NCBI RefSeq assembly: GCF_024721305.1
Contig: NZ_JAMXOD010000004.1
Location: 62,001-126,000, forward strand
Reading direction: 5' to 3'
DNA: 64,000 bases
Source of the DNA: Aequitasia blattaphilus
Lineage (GTDB): Bacteria; Bacillota; Clostridia; Lachnospirales; Lachnospiraceae
Shown here: in pieces, positions 1-8,055 of the stretch
How positions within the stretch are numbered: the first letter of the stretch is position 1
Layout: each line of letters begins with the position of its first letter
Position numbers and translations under genes: made by a program
Notes under the pieces: generated by a model
What the model saw: the letters and a program-made list of their open reading frames with translations, nothing else
Told to the model about the DNA's origin: nothing
Database searches by the model: none

Positions 1-1
1 G

Positions 2-226
2 TTGTTGAAGCAAATTATCTTGACGAAAAGCATTCCGTTTGAAGTGAAAATGCCGTCTGGTTATTCAACATCGGAAGTAACTGAAGAAGTAAAAGCGTCT
101 ATGGCGATGGAGAATATGCCACTTACACAAGATGATATCAATTTACTAAAGACATATCAGATATCGACAGATTCTGAGAAGGAAAGCATTAGGAATCAGT
201 TAATAGCTGAACTTACGGAGGAGTAA
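2..226 (+). CDS. Fic-family antitoxin (VbhA-like), possibly 5' partial
   Basis: This small protein (74 aa from the TTG at base 2) is the likely inhibitor of the Fic enzyme encoded directly behind it. Residues 33-38 read SMAMEN, which fits the class I Fic antitoxin motif (S/T)xxxE(G/N). In that family the Glu reaches into the Fic ATP site and blocks AMP transfer. The window starts one base before the TTG, so the true start and its ribosome binding site may lie upstream. The stop codon TAA directly abuts the ATG of the Fic gene, so the two are translationally coupled, as expected of a toxin-antitoxin pair. The motif and the partner make the role likely; the exact N-terminus is unknown. Confidence 0.8.
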   Translation: MLKQIILTKSIPFEVKMPSGYSTSEVTEEVKASMAMENMPLTQDDINLLKTYQISTDSEKESIRNQLIAELTEE

Positions 227-796
227 ATGAGTGATAGAATTTATTGCTATCCAGAATCAAATGTTCTGATAAATAAATTGAATATTCATGAACTAGATAA
301 ACTTAATGAAGCGGAACGAAAGTTAACGCAACTTAGACTGAGTGATTTGATAACTTCACCAGTACGTGGAAGCTATGATTTGAAACATTTGCAGAAGATA
401 CACAGATATATTTTTCAGGATCTTTATGGATGGGCCGGTAAAATACGAACAGTGGAAATTGCTAAGTCAAATATGTTTTGTAAAGTTCAGTTTATTGAAA
501 CACAAGCTGATGAAATATTTAAGCAGTTAAGGGATGATGATTATTTGGCTGGCTTGCCAAAGGATATGTTTATCAAGAAGATTGCTTACTATTTTTCAGA
601 GATTAATGCCCTGCATCCATTCAGAGAGGGAAATGGGCGCTCGCAAAGAGAATTTATACGTCAATTAGCTATTCGGCAGGGATATACGGTTTGTTTTGCA
701 GGAATTTCAGCAGAAGAGATGTTGGAGGCTAGTTTGGATTCGTTTGTCTGTAAATATGGTAAGATGGAAGCTTTATTTGAAAAGATTTTACGATAA
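227..796 (+). CDS. fic: Fic domain toxin / protein AMPylase
   Basis: This is a Fic-fold enzyme of 189 aa that is expected to transfer AMP (or another nucleotide moiety) from ATP to hydroxyl side chains of target proteins. Residues 130-141 hold a complete HxFx(D/E)GNGRxxR motif (HPFREGNGRSQR), with catalytic His130 and the phosphate-binding GNGR loop intact. No N-terminal or C-terminal inhibitory helix is obvious inside the protein, which makes it class I, controlled by the separate antitoxin just upstream. The ATG follows the antitoxin stop with no gap, and the ribosome binding site (GGAGGAG) lies inside the antitoxin's last codons. The target cannot be read from the sequence. Confidence 0.9.
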   Translation: MSDRIYCYPESNVLINKLNIHELDKLNEAERKLTQLRLSDLITSPVRGSYDLKHLQKIHRYIFQDLYGWAGKIRTVEIAKSNMFCKVQFIETQADEIFKQLRDDDYLAGLPKDMFIKKIAYYFSEINALHPFREGNGRSQREFIRQLAIRQGYTVCFAGISAEEMLEASLDSFVCKYGKMEALFEKILR

Positions 797-911
797 TTGT
801 TTTTCAGTGATTATTGAATGGTGTCCTGAGTTGCCGTCAGATGTGGATAGTAGCACACATGCAACTCACAAATTCTAAAGGAATAGCGTAAATATAAGGT
901 TTATAAGGGCT

Positions 912-943
912 GCACCAACTTTTATAGTTGGTGCGTTTTTTTT
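912..943 (+). terminator. Rho-independent terminator of the Fic operon
   Basis: An 8-bp perfect stem (GCACCAAC at 912-919, GTTGGTGC at 927-934) with a 7-base loop is followed by G and eight T. It ends the toxin-antitoxin transcript shortly before the convergent regulator gene. Confidence 0.9.
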
Positions 944-946
944 CGT

Positions 947-1963
947 TTATTCTAAGGGTGGAGCAGTTGATGCGCGCAAAAGGAGCTTGGGTTGAACGAA
1001 GGAATGAGTTGCTTTGGTATCCTCCTGATCAATTAAACGGGTTAAGCGATTTAAACTCATCTTTGCAATCTCATCTATTGGCTGGACAACAGTGCTTAAT
1101 TCGGGACGAAAATAAATCCCTTCCTGTAATCCATCAAATCCCATTACGGAATACTGTTCTGGTACAGAAAATCCACGATCTTTTAAAAAGTTTATAAGAG
1201 AAAATGCGACTGGATCTGTTTGGGCAAAAAAAGCCGTACAATCACTTATTTTATCCCAGTTCATTTCAAGAGATTTGTAACCACTGGGATAAGTAAGGCC
1301 AGCATCGATAATCCAATCTGCATTAGAGGGAATCGAATTTTCCTCCAAGGCAGTTAAATATCCAGTGGTCCGTTCCGAGAAGTCAGAGCTCCCTACATTG
1401 GTTAAAGTTGCAATTCGTGTATGGCCCAGAGAAATCAAATGCTTTGTTGCAATTAAACCTCCTGCAAAATGATCCATATCAATAACATTTACACTTTTTT
1501 TCATGGGACGTGAAAAGTATTGAGTGTAGACACGGGGAATTTTACAAAGTCCCAAAGCCTCTTCAAGGGCTGCATTATAATCGTCATTAATAATGACAAC
1601 GCCTGCGGAAACTCCGGATTTTATCACAGATATTATGTGTTTCAATGCCTTTTCGCTACCATCATCAGACAGAATGATAGAGAAATAATTATGAGCTTCT
1701 GTTTGTTCGATGACGTGGTTGCATAAATGTTCAATATATAAATCAAGTACCTTGTTTTGCATTTTTTTTGCATTCAAAATAATGACGATTCCGCCATTAG
1801 AATGAGATGATTTTTTTTTGTTTTTCGTATACCCGTGAGCTTTGGCTAATTCTTGAATCTTATCCCGGGTTTCTTTCGATATATGCTGTGAGTTACTCAA
1901 GCTTCGTGAAACCGTTGATTGATTTACTCCAGCCAGTTCTGCTAATTCTTTTGTTGTAATCAT
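947..1963 (-). CDS. LacI-family transcriptional regulator
   Basis: This is a LacI/GalR-type DNA-binding regulator of 338 aa. An N-terminal helix-turn-helix (residues 3-25, ITTKELAELAGVNQSTVSRSL) and hinge helix are followed by a periplasmic-binding-protein-like effector domain. I placed the start at the ATG at 1963 because AGAGGTG lies just upstream and the protein then begins at the usual position for the family. A longer frame reaching 2035 begins inside the gene's own promoter and is rejected. The gene is divergent from the sugar/cyclitol importer at 2407, so it most likely controls that operon and itself through the TGCATA palindromes between them. The effector is probably an inositol-like compound, inferred from the neighbours only. 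Confidence 0.88.
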   Translation of the reverse strand: MITTKELAELAGVNQSTVSRSLSNSQHISKETRDKIQELAKAHGYTKNKKKSSHSNGGIVIILNAKKMQNKVLDLYIEHLCNHVIEQTEAHNYFSIILSDDGSEKALKHIISVIKSGVSAGVVIINDDYNAALEEALGLCKIPRVYTQYFSRPMKKSVNVIDMDHFAGGLIATKHLISLGHTRIATLTNVGSSDFSERTTGYLTALEENSIPSNADWIIDAGLTYPSGYKSLEMNWDKISDCTAFFAQTDPVAFSLINFLKDRGFSVPEQYSVMGFDGLQEGIYFRPELSTVVQPIDEIAKMSLNRLTRLIDQEDTKATHSFVQPKLLLRASTAPPLE

Positions 1964-2006
1964 AAACACCTCTAAAAAGCTTCTTCCTGATTTTCTTTCT
2001 GTATTC

Positions 2007-2035
2007 AGAATATAACAAATAGAAGAACTAGTCAA
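2007..2035 (-). promoter_or_regulatory. Putative promoter of the LacI-family gene
   Basis: On the minus strand TTGACT (2035-2030) is followed after 17 bases by TATTCT (2012-2007), about 45 bases before the start codon. It matches a housekeeping sigma-70-type promoter at 5/6 and 4/6 positions. Confidence 0.5.
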
Positions 2036-2088
2036 TTAAGAACGTAAAGAAATGATATCTTTTTGTGCATATTCATAATTAATAGTTG

Positions 2089-2383
2089 TGCATAAATTGT
2101 ATGCATAATATTTCGAAAAAATAAAAACGCAAATGCATTGATAAAAGAGTGGATTTTAATTGATTAAAGATTAAATTAAAAAGATTGACAATAAATAGTC
2201 AAGAATGAAAGAGTATGTGTAAATATATCACAAAAAAATCCATGGTAAAACTGTATAAAATATAAATTAAAATATATTTAAAATGACGATTTTATACAAT
2301 TGCATTGACAATTATGCATCATTGATGATAAAAACAATATAACAACAAAAACAATTGTGCATAAATAATCAAATTATGCATAA
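2089..2383. promoter_or_regulatory. Divergent control region with repeated TGCATA palindromes
   Basis: The 443-bp, very AT-rich space between the LacI-type gene and the importer has no credible gene. It carries repeated TGCAT/ATGCA half sites: a perfect inverted repeat TGCATA-N5-TATGCA at 2089-2105, TTGCATTGACAATTATGCA around 2300-2319, TGTGCATAA at 2357-2364, and a perfect 10-bp palindrome TTATGCATAA at 2374-2383. Further single copies lie near 2066 and 2134. These are candidate operators for the divergent LacI-family regulator. Roles are inferred from repetition and position. Confidence 0.5.
2305..2332 (+). promoter_or_regulatory. Putative promoter of the cyclitol/sugar importer operon
   Basis: TTGACA (2305-2310) is followed after 16 bases by GATAAA (2327-2332), about 75 bases before the binding-protein start. 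An ATGCAT half site lies in the spacer and another just before the -35 box, which fits repression by a LacI-type protein. Confidence 0.5.
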
Positions 2384-2406
2384 GCAAGAACAAGGAGGAA
2401 AGAGGT

Positions 2407-3444
2407 ATGAAAAAAAGTATTTTAGGTTTGTTACTGGTAGTTGTGATGTGTGCAGGATTATTACTTGGTTGCAGCAATGGAAAGAGTAAAACTGAAAGCA
2501 CGGATTCCGATGGAGGAGATTCGTCAAAGGATATTAATGTTACGTTGATTTTATCTGCAAGAGATGAATTTAATTCCATTATGTCTCGCGAAGCAGAGGC
2601 AACAGCAAAGGAGACAGGAGTAAACTTTACGGTACAGGATGCCACCAATGATGCGGCAAAGCAGATTCAGTTCGTAGAGACAGCGCGTAATAATGGAGAT
2701 CCAGTTGTAATTGTTTATTTAGTGGATCCATCTACTGCTGGAGAAATTGTGGAAAAAGCAGGAGATATGAAAGTTGTTTTTGTGAATCGTTATCCAACGG
2801 ATGATTCGGTAATTAAAGACAATGATAATGTAGTATACGTAGGCTCAAATGAAAGCCAAGGTGGAGAACAACAAGGAGAGGCTCTTGCAAATTTCTTTAA
2901 TGAAAAAGGTCAAAAAGAGATTAAATATGTGCTGATTCAGGGGATTTTAGGAAATGATTCCGTAATAAAGCGAACAGAAGCATGCTTGGCAAAACTTGAA
3001 GCAGAAGGAATTAAAGCGACAGAAGCAACTGCTCCGATAGCATGTGACTGGGACAGAGCAAAAGCAATTGATAAGTTTTCTCCAATTGTATCTGCTAATA
3101 CCGAGTTTGATTGTGTAATCTCGAATAATGATGCTATGGCAATCGGTGCAGTTGAGGTATTGAAAAATAATAATATCGATCCAAAAGAAGTACCGGTTGT
3201 TGGGCTGGACGGAACACCAGACGGTGTAAAGGCAGTTCAAAACGAGGAACTTTTGATGACTACCTTACAGGATGCAAAAGGACAAGGAAAAGGAATTATC
3301 ATGGCTACGATTAATTTGGTGGAAGGAAACCCAATTAACGACGGAACAGACTATGAATTAGATGAAAGCGGAAAAGTGGTATGGATTGCATTTGAAGCGA
3401 TTTACAAGGACAATGCAGAGGATTTTGTAGATTACTACAACTAA
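2407..3444 (+). CDS. Sugar/cyclitol ABC transporter substrate-binding lipoprotein
   Basis: This is the extracellular binding component (345 aa) of a ribose/galactose-type (CUT2) ABC importer. An N-terminal signal ends in the lipobox LLGC at residues 19-22, so the protein should be lipid-anchored on the outer face of the membrane. The rest is a periplasmic-binding-protein fold of the RbsB/IbpA type (Peripla_BP_4). A strong AAGGAGG site at 2392-2398 supports the ATG. The ATPase and permease follow, then inositol-type dehydrogenases and an inosose dehydratase, so inositol or a related cyclitol is the likely ligand; ribose- or galactose-like ligands cannot be excluded. Confidence 0.88.
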   Translation: MKKSILGLLLVVVMCAGLLLGCSNGKSKTESTDSDGGDSSKDINVTLILSARDEFNSIMSREAEATAKETGVNFTVQDATNDAAKQIQFVETARNNGDPVVIVYLVDPSTAGEIVEKAGDMKVVFVNRYPTDDSVIKDNDNVVYVGSNESQGGEQQGEALANFFNEKGQKEIKYVLIQGILGNDSVIKRTEACLAKLEAEGIKATEATAPIACDWDRAKAIDKFSPIVSANTEFDCVISNNDAMAIGAVEVLKNNNIDPKEVPVVGLDGTPDGVKAVQNEELLMTTLQDAKGQGKGIIMATINLVEGNPINDGTDYELDESGKVVWIAFEAIYKDNAEDFVDYYN

Positions 3445-3476
3445 GAAATCTCAAATTTTAGATTTTTATATTTTTA

Positions 3477-3507
3477 ATGGAGGGTATTGTAATTTAATAC
3501 CTTCCAT
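3477..3507 (+). other. Intercistronic stem-loop behind the binding-protein gene
   Basis: A 12-bp stem with one G-T pair (3477-3488 with 3496-3507, 7-base loop) lies between the binding protein and the ATPase gene. It has no T tract. Such hairpins often protect the 3' end of the binding-protein mRNA so that more of it is made than of the transporter core; that role here is inferred. Confidence 0.55.
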
Positions 3508-3541
3508 AGAAAGTATATAACAACAGGAAGGAGATTTAATA

Positions 3542-5044
3542 ATGAGTCAAGAGTTTATCCTTGAAATGAAGGATATTGTCAAGGAGTTCCCTGGGGTTAA
3601 AGCATTAAAAGGTGTAGAACTGAAAGTCCGGCCTGGAACAGTACACACTTTAATGGGGGAAAATGGCGCAGGGAAATCCACATTGATGAAATGCCTTATT
3701 GGTATCTACAAACAGACTTCTGGTCAAATTGTATTTGATGGAAAAGAAGTAAATTTTCAAAGTACACTTCAAGCGATGAATGCAGGAATATCCATGATTC
3801 ATCAGGAACTGTCTCCGGTTCCAGAAAGAAGTGTTTGTGAAAATGTATGGATGGGACGTGAACCACGTAAGGGAATCTGTGTAGACCACAAAAAAATGAG
3901 AACGGAATGCTTTAAACTATTTGAGAAACTAGGTTTAGATTTAGACCCCGATGAAAAGATGGGGAATTTGACCGTTGCGAAAATGCAGATGGTAGAGATT
4001 GCCAAAGCAGTATCATACGATTCAAAGATTGTTATTATGGACGAGCCAACATCGGCTCTTACTGAAGGGGAAGTTGAACATTTATTTCGAATCATTGAGG
4101 AGTTGAAGTCAAGAGATGTTGCGATTATCTATATCTCTCATAAGATGGCTGAGATTTTTCAAATTAGTGATGATATAACTGTCTATCGAGACGGAGAGTA
4201 TATTACAACAAAACCAGCTGAAGAATTAACTACAGACGAGGTAGTGTCCTTGATGGTAGGACGAGAAGTTACAGAGATGTTTCCGAAAGTAGAGTGTGAA
4301 ATAGGGGAGACGATATTAAAGGTTGAGAATCTTTCATCAGGAACTGCTTTTCAAAATGTATCTTTTGAATTGCATCGAGGTGAAATTTTAGGGTTTTCAG
4401 GATTAGTAGGTGCAGGCAGAACGGAAATTGTAGAGACCATATTTGGAGTCCGACGTAAAACAGGCGGCACCATATATAAAGATGGTAAAGAATTAAACAT
4501 TAAAAGTGCAGAAGATGCTATTTCAAACGGAATTGCATTGTTGACGGAAGACCGTAGAGAGAATGGAATCGTAGGCCTGTTAAGTATTAAGGAAAATGTG
4601 GGATTGGCAAACCTTAAGAGGTATGGCTTTCCATTGAATCATAAAAAAATGAATCAAGATGGGAACAAATATAAAGAAATGCTTAGTATAAAGGCACCAT
4701 CATTAGAAACTCCGGTAATGAATTTATCAGGAGGCAATCAACAAAAAGTTCTTGTGGGACGCTGGCTCTTAACAAATCCGGATATCCTAATTGTTGATGA
4801 GCCTACTCGAGGTATTGATGTAGGTGCAAAAGCTGAAATACATTCTATTATTACAAAGCTTGCAGGAGAAGGAAAAGCCATCATAATGATTTCTTCAGAA
4901 ATGCCAGAGGTAATGGGAATGTCAGATCGAGTGTTAATTATGCATGAAGGAAGGCAGACAGGAATACTAAACCGTGACGAAGCAACCAGTGAATTAATCA
5001 TGCAATATGCAACCATGGAACCACAAGATCAGAATGATAAATAG
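3542..5044 (+). CDS. Sugar ABC transporter, double ATP-binding protein (RbsA/MglA type)
   Basis: This 500-aa protein energises the importer and consists of two fused ATPase domains. Domain 1 has Walker A GENGAGKST at residues 39-47 and a Walker B VIMDEPTSAL; its signature is the family-typical TVAKMQMVEIAKA rather than LSGGQ. Domain 2 has a degenerate P-loop (GLVGAGRTE) and a canonical signature LSGGNQQK with DEPTRGIDVGAK. This asymmetry is normal for CUT2 ATPases, where only one site hydrolyses ATP well. The gene sits between the binding protein and the permease with a GGAAGGAG ribosome binding site. Confidence 0.93.
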   Translation: MSQEFILEMKDIVKEFPGVKALKGVELKVRPGTVHTLMGENGAGKSTLMKCLIGIYKQTSGQIVFDGKEVNFQSTLQAMNAGISMIHQELSPVPERSVCENVWMGREPRKGICVDHKKMRTECFKLFEKLGLDLDPDEKMGNLTVAKMQMVEIAKAVSYDSKIVIMDEPTSALTEGEVEHLFRIIEELKSRDVAIIYISHKMAEIFQISDDITVYRDGEYITTKPAEELTTDEVVSLMVGREVTEMFPKVECEIGETILKVENLSSGTAFQNVSFELHRGEILGFSGLVGAGRTEIVETIFGVRRKTGGTIYKDGKELNIKSAEDAISNGIALLTEDRRENGIVGLLSIKENVGLANLKRYGFPLNHKKMNQDGNKYKEMLSIKAPSLETPVMNLSGGNQQKVLVGRWLLTNPDILIVDEPTRGIDVGAKAEIHSIITKLAGEGKAIIMISSEMPEVMGMSDRVLIMHEGRQTGILNRDEATSELIMQYATMEPQDQNDK

Positions 5045-5065
5045 TAGAGGATAGAGGAGAGAAAG

Positions 5066-6055
5066 ATGAAAAGCAAAAGTTTTGATACAAAAAAATTCCT
5101 TTCCCAAAATGGTATATGGGGAGTTTTGATTGTAATGGTAATTTTACTAACGATTGTAAGACCGGTATTCATTTCCAGAATGAACCTGCAGACGCTCTTA
5201 GAGTCCGAATCAATCAAAGGTATTTTGGCCTTTGGAATTATGTGGGCAATCCTGTCAAAAGGTATTGATTTAGGGCCAGGTTCTGTTGTGGCATTAGTAT
5301 CTGCAGTTGTAGCTTCCCTGGTTCAGCAAACCGGTGTGACCGGCCGGCTGCTGGGAGAAAATGGATTGCATTTAAGTGCTCCTTTAGCAATGCTTGTGGG
5401 ACTACTTATTGGTGCAGTTGTAGGCTTGATAACTGGTGTGATAATAGCGTATACACAGATACCACCCTTTATTGCGACTTTAGGAACTCAGTTGATTTGT
5501 AGAGCTTTGGCGAAAATGTATACGGATCGTCCCGTATCAAATTTAGAGGATAGCTTCCGTTGGATAGCAAAAGGAAAAATTGGACCGGTACCGATGATTG
5601 TTGTCGTATTTATTATCATGTATATTTTAACAGCATTTTTATTAACCCAGACTCGATTCGGGAAGAATGTATATGCAATTGGCGGAAATTCTCAAGCAGC
5701 TCGTTTTGCTGGGATTAATGTTGAGAAAAATCTAGTGATGGTTTACATTATTTGTTCCGTTTGTGCAGCATTAGGTGGGATATTATTGGCTGCAAGAACG
5801 GGTTCAGCTGACCCGTCTTCAAATGGGTTAATGTATGAAACCGATGCAATTGCAGCTGCAACCGTAGGTGGAACATCTCATAGCGGAGGTATTTGCCGGG
5901 TTTCAGGTGTACTTTGTGGAATTTTGATTCTTGGAGTGATTAATAATGGGTTGGTACTTCTTGGGGTAGATGACAATATGACAAATGTAGTCCGTGGAGC
6001 CATCATCGTAGGTGCAGTTATACTTGATATGAGAAAAAATGTTAAGAAGGCATAG
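5066..6055 (+). CDS. Sugar ABC transporter permease (RbsC type)
   Basis: This is the membrane subunit (329 aa) of the CUT2 importer, of the BPD_transp_2 family. It is strongly hydrophobic with about eight to ten predicted membrane segments. It carries the family-typical stretches YAIGGNSQAARFAGI near residue 205 and AIAAATVGGTSHSGG near residue 260. The gene starts 21 bases after the ATPase stop with its own GAGGAGAG site. With the double ATPase and the binding protein it makes up a complete importer; substrate as argued for the binding protein. Confidence 0.92.
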   Translation: MKSKSFDTKKFLSQNGIWGVLIVMVILLTIVRPVFISRMNLQTLLESESIKGILAFGIMWAILSKGIDLGPGSVVALVSAVVASLVQQTGVTGRLLGENGLHLSAPLAMLVGLLIGAVVGLITGVIIAYTQIPPFIATLGTQLICRALAKMYTDRPVSNLEDSFRWIAKGKIGPVPMIVVVFIIMYILTAFLLTQTRFGKNVYAIGGNSQAARFAGINVEKNLVMVYIICSVCAALGGILLAARTGSADPSSNGLMYETDAIAAATVGGTSHSGGICRVSGVLCGILILGVINNGLVLLGVDDNMTNVVRGAIIVGAVILDMRKNVKKA

Positions 6056-6067
6056 GAGGATAAAGAG

Positions 6068-7078
6068 GTGAAAAACATTAGAGTGGGAATTGTTGGCTTA
6101 GGCAGACTGGGATATCATCATGCACAGGACTTAATGTTTCGTATTCCACAAGCGGAATTAGTTGCTGCGTGTAGCGTGATACCGGAAGAATTAGAAAAAG
6201 TACGTACATGGGGCTTGGAAAATGTATATACAGACTATTCTGAGATGATTAAAAACGCGAATTTAGAGGCGGTTGTTATTGTATCGTCCTCAGGGGCACA
6301 TGCAGAACAAATTATCGAGGCAATGGATGCAGGAATACATGTATTTAGTGAAAAACCTATGGGAGTAACTCTTGAAGAATGTGAAAAGGTTGAAAAGTGT
6401 GTAGAGTTGCATCCGGATTTAAAATTTCAGCTTGGGTTTATGAGACGTTTTGATGCATCTTATATGGCTGCAAAAGCAAAAGTTGATGCAGGAGAGTTGG
6501 GGAAACCATTTCTATTTAAATCAACCAGTAATGACCCCTTGGCAACAATAGACGGTTTCTTGGGATATGCACCTCATAGTGGTGGTCCATGGCTGGATAT
6601 GGCGGTTCATGACATTGATTTGGCTCTTTGGTTTCTGGGTGGGGAAGTGGAATCCGTATATGCCATTGGCGGAGGATATCTATATCCGGAGTTAGAAAAA
6701 ATAGGATGTGCAGATAATGCATGTGCACTCTTGAAATTTAAAGATGGAGCTATGGCTCAAATGCATGTTGGCTATTCTTCACCACATGGCTATCAAGTGG
6801 AAACAGAGATATTTGGTGAAGGAGAAAACATACGTATTTCGGCTGTTCCGGCAAAGAATAGACTGCAAACCTATAACAGGGAAGGGGTTCTTGTTGAGTG
6901 TGATGAATCATGGCCATATCGATTTAATGAAGCATTCTTTAATGAAAAGGTCGCATTCCTAAATTGTATTATCAATGATACAATACCAATAGCAGGAGCA
7001 AAAGATGGTACGGCAACAACAAAAGTTGCATTGGCTGCAACAAAAGCATTTGAAACAGGAGAAGTGGTACACATTTAA
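6068..7078 (+). CDS. Gfo/Idh/MocA oxidoreductase, inositol 2-dehydrogenase-like
   Basis: This NAD-dependent dehydrogenase (336 aa) probably oxidises an inositol or related sugar ring to the keto form in the cytoplasm. The Rossmann motif GIVGLGRLG lies at residues 7-15, the family motif EKP at 95-97, and the catalytic pair D177/H181 in WLDMAVHDIDLALW. The start is a GTG behind AGGAGGATAAAG. It differs enough from the second copy at 8056 to suggest a different stereoisomer, for example scyllo- versus myo-inositol. Family and reaction class are sure; the exact substrate is inferred from context. Confidence 0.85.
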   Translation: MKNIRVGIVGLGRLGYHHAQDLMFRIPQAELVAACSVIPEELEKVRTWGLENVYTDYSEMIKNANLEAVVIVSSSGAHAEQIIEAMDAGIHVFSEKPMGVTLEECEKVEKCVELHPDLKFQLGFMRRFDASYMAAKAKVDAGELGKPFLFKSTSNDPLATIDGFLGYAPHSGGPWLDMAVHDIDLALWFLGGEVESVYAIGGGYLYPELEKIGCADNACALLKFKDGAMAQMHVGYSSPHGYQVETEIFGEGENIRISAVPAKNRLQTYNREGVLVECDESWPYRFNEAFFNEKVAFLNCIINDTIPIAGAKDGTATTKVALAATKAFETGEVVHI

Positions 7079-7097
7079 CTTTGAAAAGGAGAAAAAG

Positions 7098-7997
7098 ATG
7101 TTAAAACGAGAAAATATCAAATTAGGTATTGCACCGATTGCATGGACAGAAGACGATATGCCTGAATATGGAAAAGAGGCGACATTTCTACAGACAATAA
7201 GTGAAATTGCCCTGACAGGATATGAAGGAACAGAAATAGGATGCAAATTTCCGCATGATGCTAAAATACTTCAGGAAGAACTGGGAAGAAGAAATTTAGA
7301 ATGTATCACACAGTGGTTTAGCTCTTATATTAATGAATTGCCATTTTGGCAGGTAGAAAGAGATTTTAAAGATCATATGTACTATTTGAAAGCAACTGGT
7401 GCAAAAATAATTAACGTATCGGATCAAAGCTTTTCGGTTCAACATAGATCAAGCACTTGTTTTACGGAAAAACCGATTTTGAATGAAGAACAGTTTAAGG
7501 AGCTTGGTGAAGGCTTAAACAAATTAGGAAAAATTGCAGTCGAGAATGATATGGAGATTGTATACCATCATCATATGACGACAACAGTTCAAACGGCGGC
7601 GGAAGTTGATAAATTGATGGAAGTTACTGATCCAAAGTATGTAAGTTTGATTTTTGATGCAGGACATATGGCTTTTTCCGGAGATGACCCAGTGGCAGTA
7701 CTGGAGAAGCATTTTGATCGTGTAAAACATATACATCTAAAAAATATTCGAAAAGATGTTGTAGATCGCTGCAGAGAAAAGAAACTCAGCTTCCTTCAAT
7801 CTGTATTAGAAGGTGCCTTTACAATTCCAGGAGATCCAGAAGGATCTGTTGATTTTCCGGCAATCTTTAAGATTTTAGAAGAAAGAGAGTACAAAGGTTG
7901 GTTGGTCGTAGAAGCGGAACAAGATCCTTATAAATATAACCCATTTGATTATGCAGTAAAAGCACGGAAATATGTAAAAGAGCAAACTGGAATCTAA
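7098..7997 (+). CDS. iolE: Inosose dehydratase-like TIM-barrel protein (IolE type)
   Basis: This 299-aa protein of the xylose-isomerase-like TIM-barrel superfamily resembles IolE, which dehydrates 2-keto-myo-inositol. The N-terminal stretch LGIAPIAWTEDDMPEYG is characteristic of IolE. Metal-ligand stretches are visible in YHHHMTT, FDAGHMAFSG, KHIHLKNIR and a C-terminal VVEAEQDP. I placed the start at the ATG at 7098 behind AAAAGGAG; an in-frame ATG at 7005 overlaps the previous gene and lacks a site. It lies between two inositol-type dehydrogenases, as expected for successive steps of cyclitol breakdown. An isomerase of the IolI type is a less likely alternative. Confidence 0.8.
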   Translation: MLKRENIKLGIAPIAWTEDDMPEYGKEATFLQTISEIALTGYEGTEIGCKFPHDAKILQEELGRRNLECITQWFSSYINELPFWQVERDFKDHMYYLKATGAKIINVSDQSFSVQHRSSTCFTEKPILNEEQFKELGEGLNKLGKIAVENDMEIVYHHHMTTTVQTAAEVDKLMEVTDPKYVSLIFDAGHMAFSGDDPVAVLEKHFDRVKHIHLKNIRKDVVDRCREKKLSFLQSVLEGAFTIPGDPEGSVDFPAIFKILEEREYKGWLVVEAEQDPYKYNPFDYAVKARKYVKEQTGI

Positions 7998-8006
7998 AAA
8001 CAGGAG

Positions 8007-8040
8007 GGAAGAGGGAAGTTTTCCTCTTCCTTTTCTTTTT
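8007..8040 (+). terminator. Putative internal terminator or attenuator after iolE
   Basis: GGAAGAGG (8007-8014) pairs perfectly with CCTCTTCC (8023-8030), followed by TTTTCTTTTT. It lies only 10 bases after the iolE stop and just ahead of the ribosome binding site of the second dehydrogenase, so it may lower or condition expression of that gene. Confidence 0.7.
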
Positions 8041-8055
8041 GATAGGAGAATAGTG

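Noticed and set aside
696-878. Plus-strand open frame of 60 codons at the end of fic
   Set aside because: It overlaps the fic 3' end out of frame and has no family features or ribosome binding site.
928-1197. Plus-strand open frame of 89 codons
   Set aside because: It lies wholly antisense to the LacI-type gene, starts inside the terminator and has no ribosome binding site.
1964-2035. N-terminal extension of the LacI-type regulator
   Set aside because: The extra codons start at a TTG that is part of the gene's own -35 box, and the helix-turn-helix starts properly at the ATG at 1963.
3542-5044. Missing LSGGQ in the first ATPase domain of the sugar ABC protein as a defect
   Set aside because: TVAKMQMVEIAKA is the normal form in RbsA/MglA-type ATPases.
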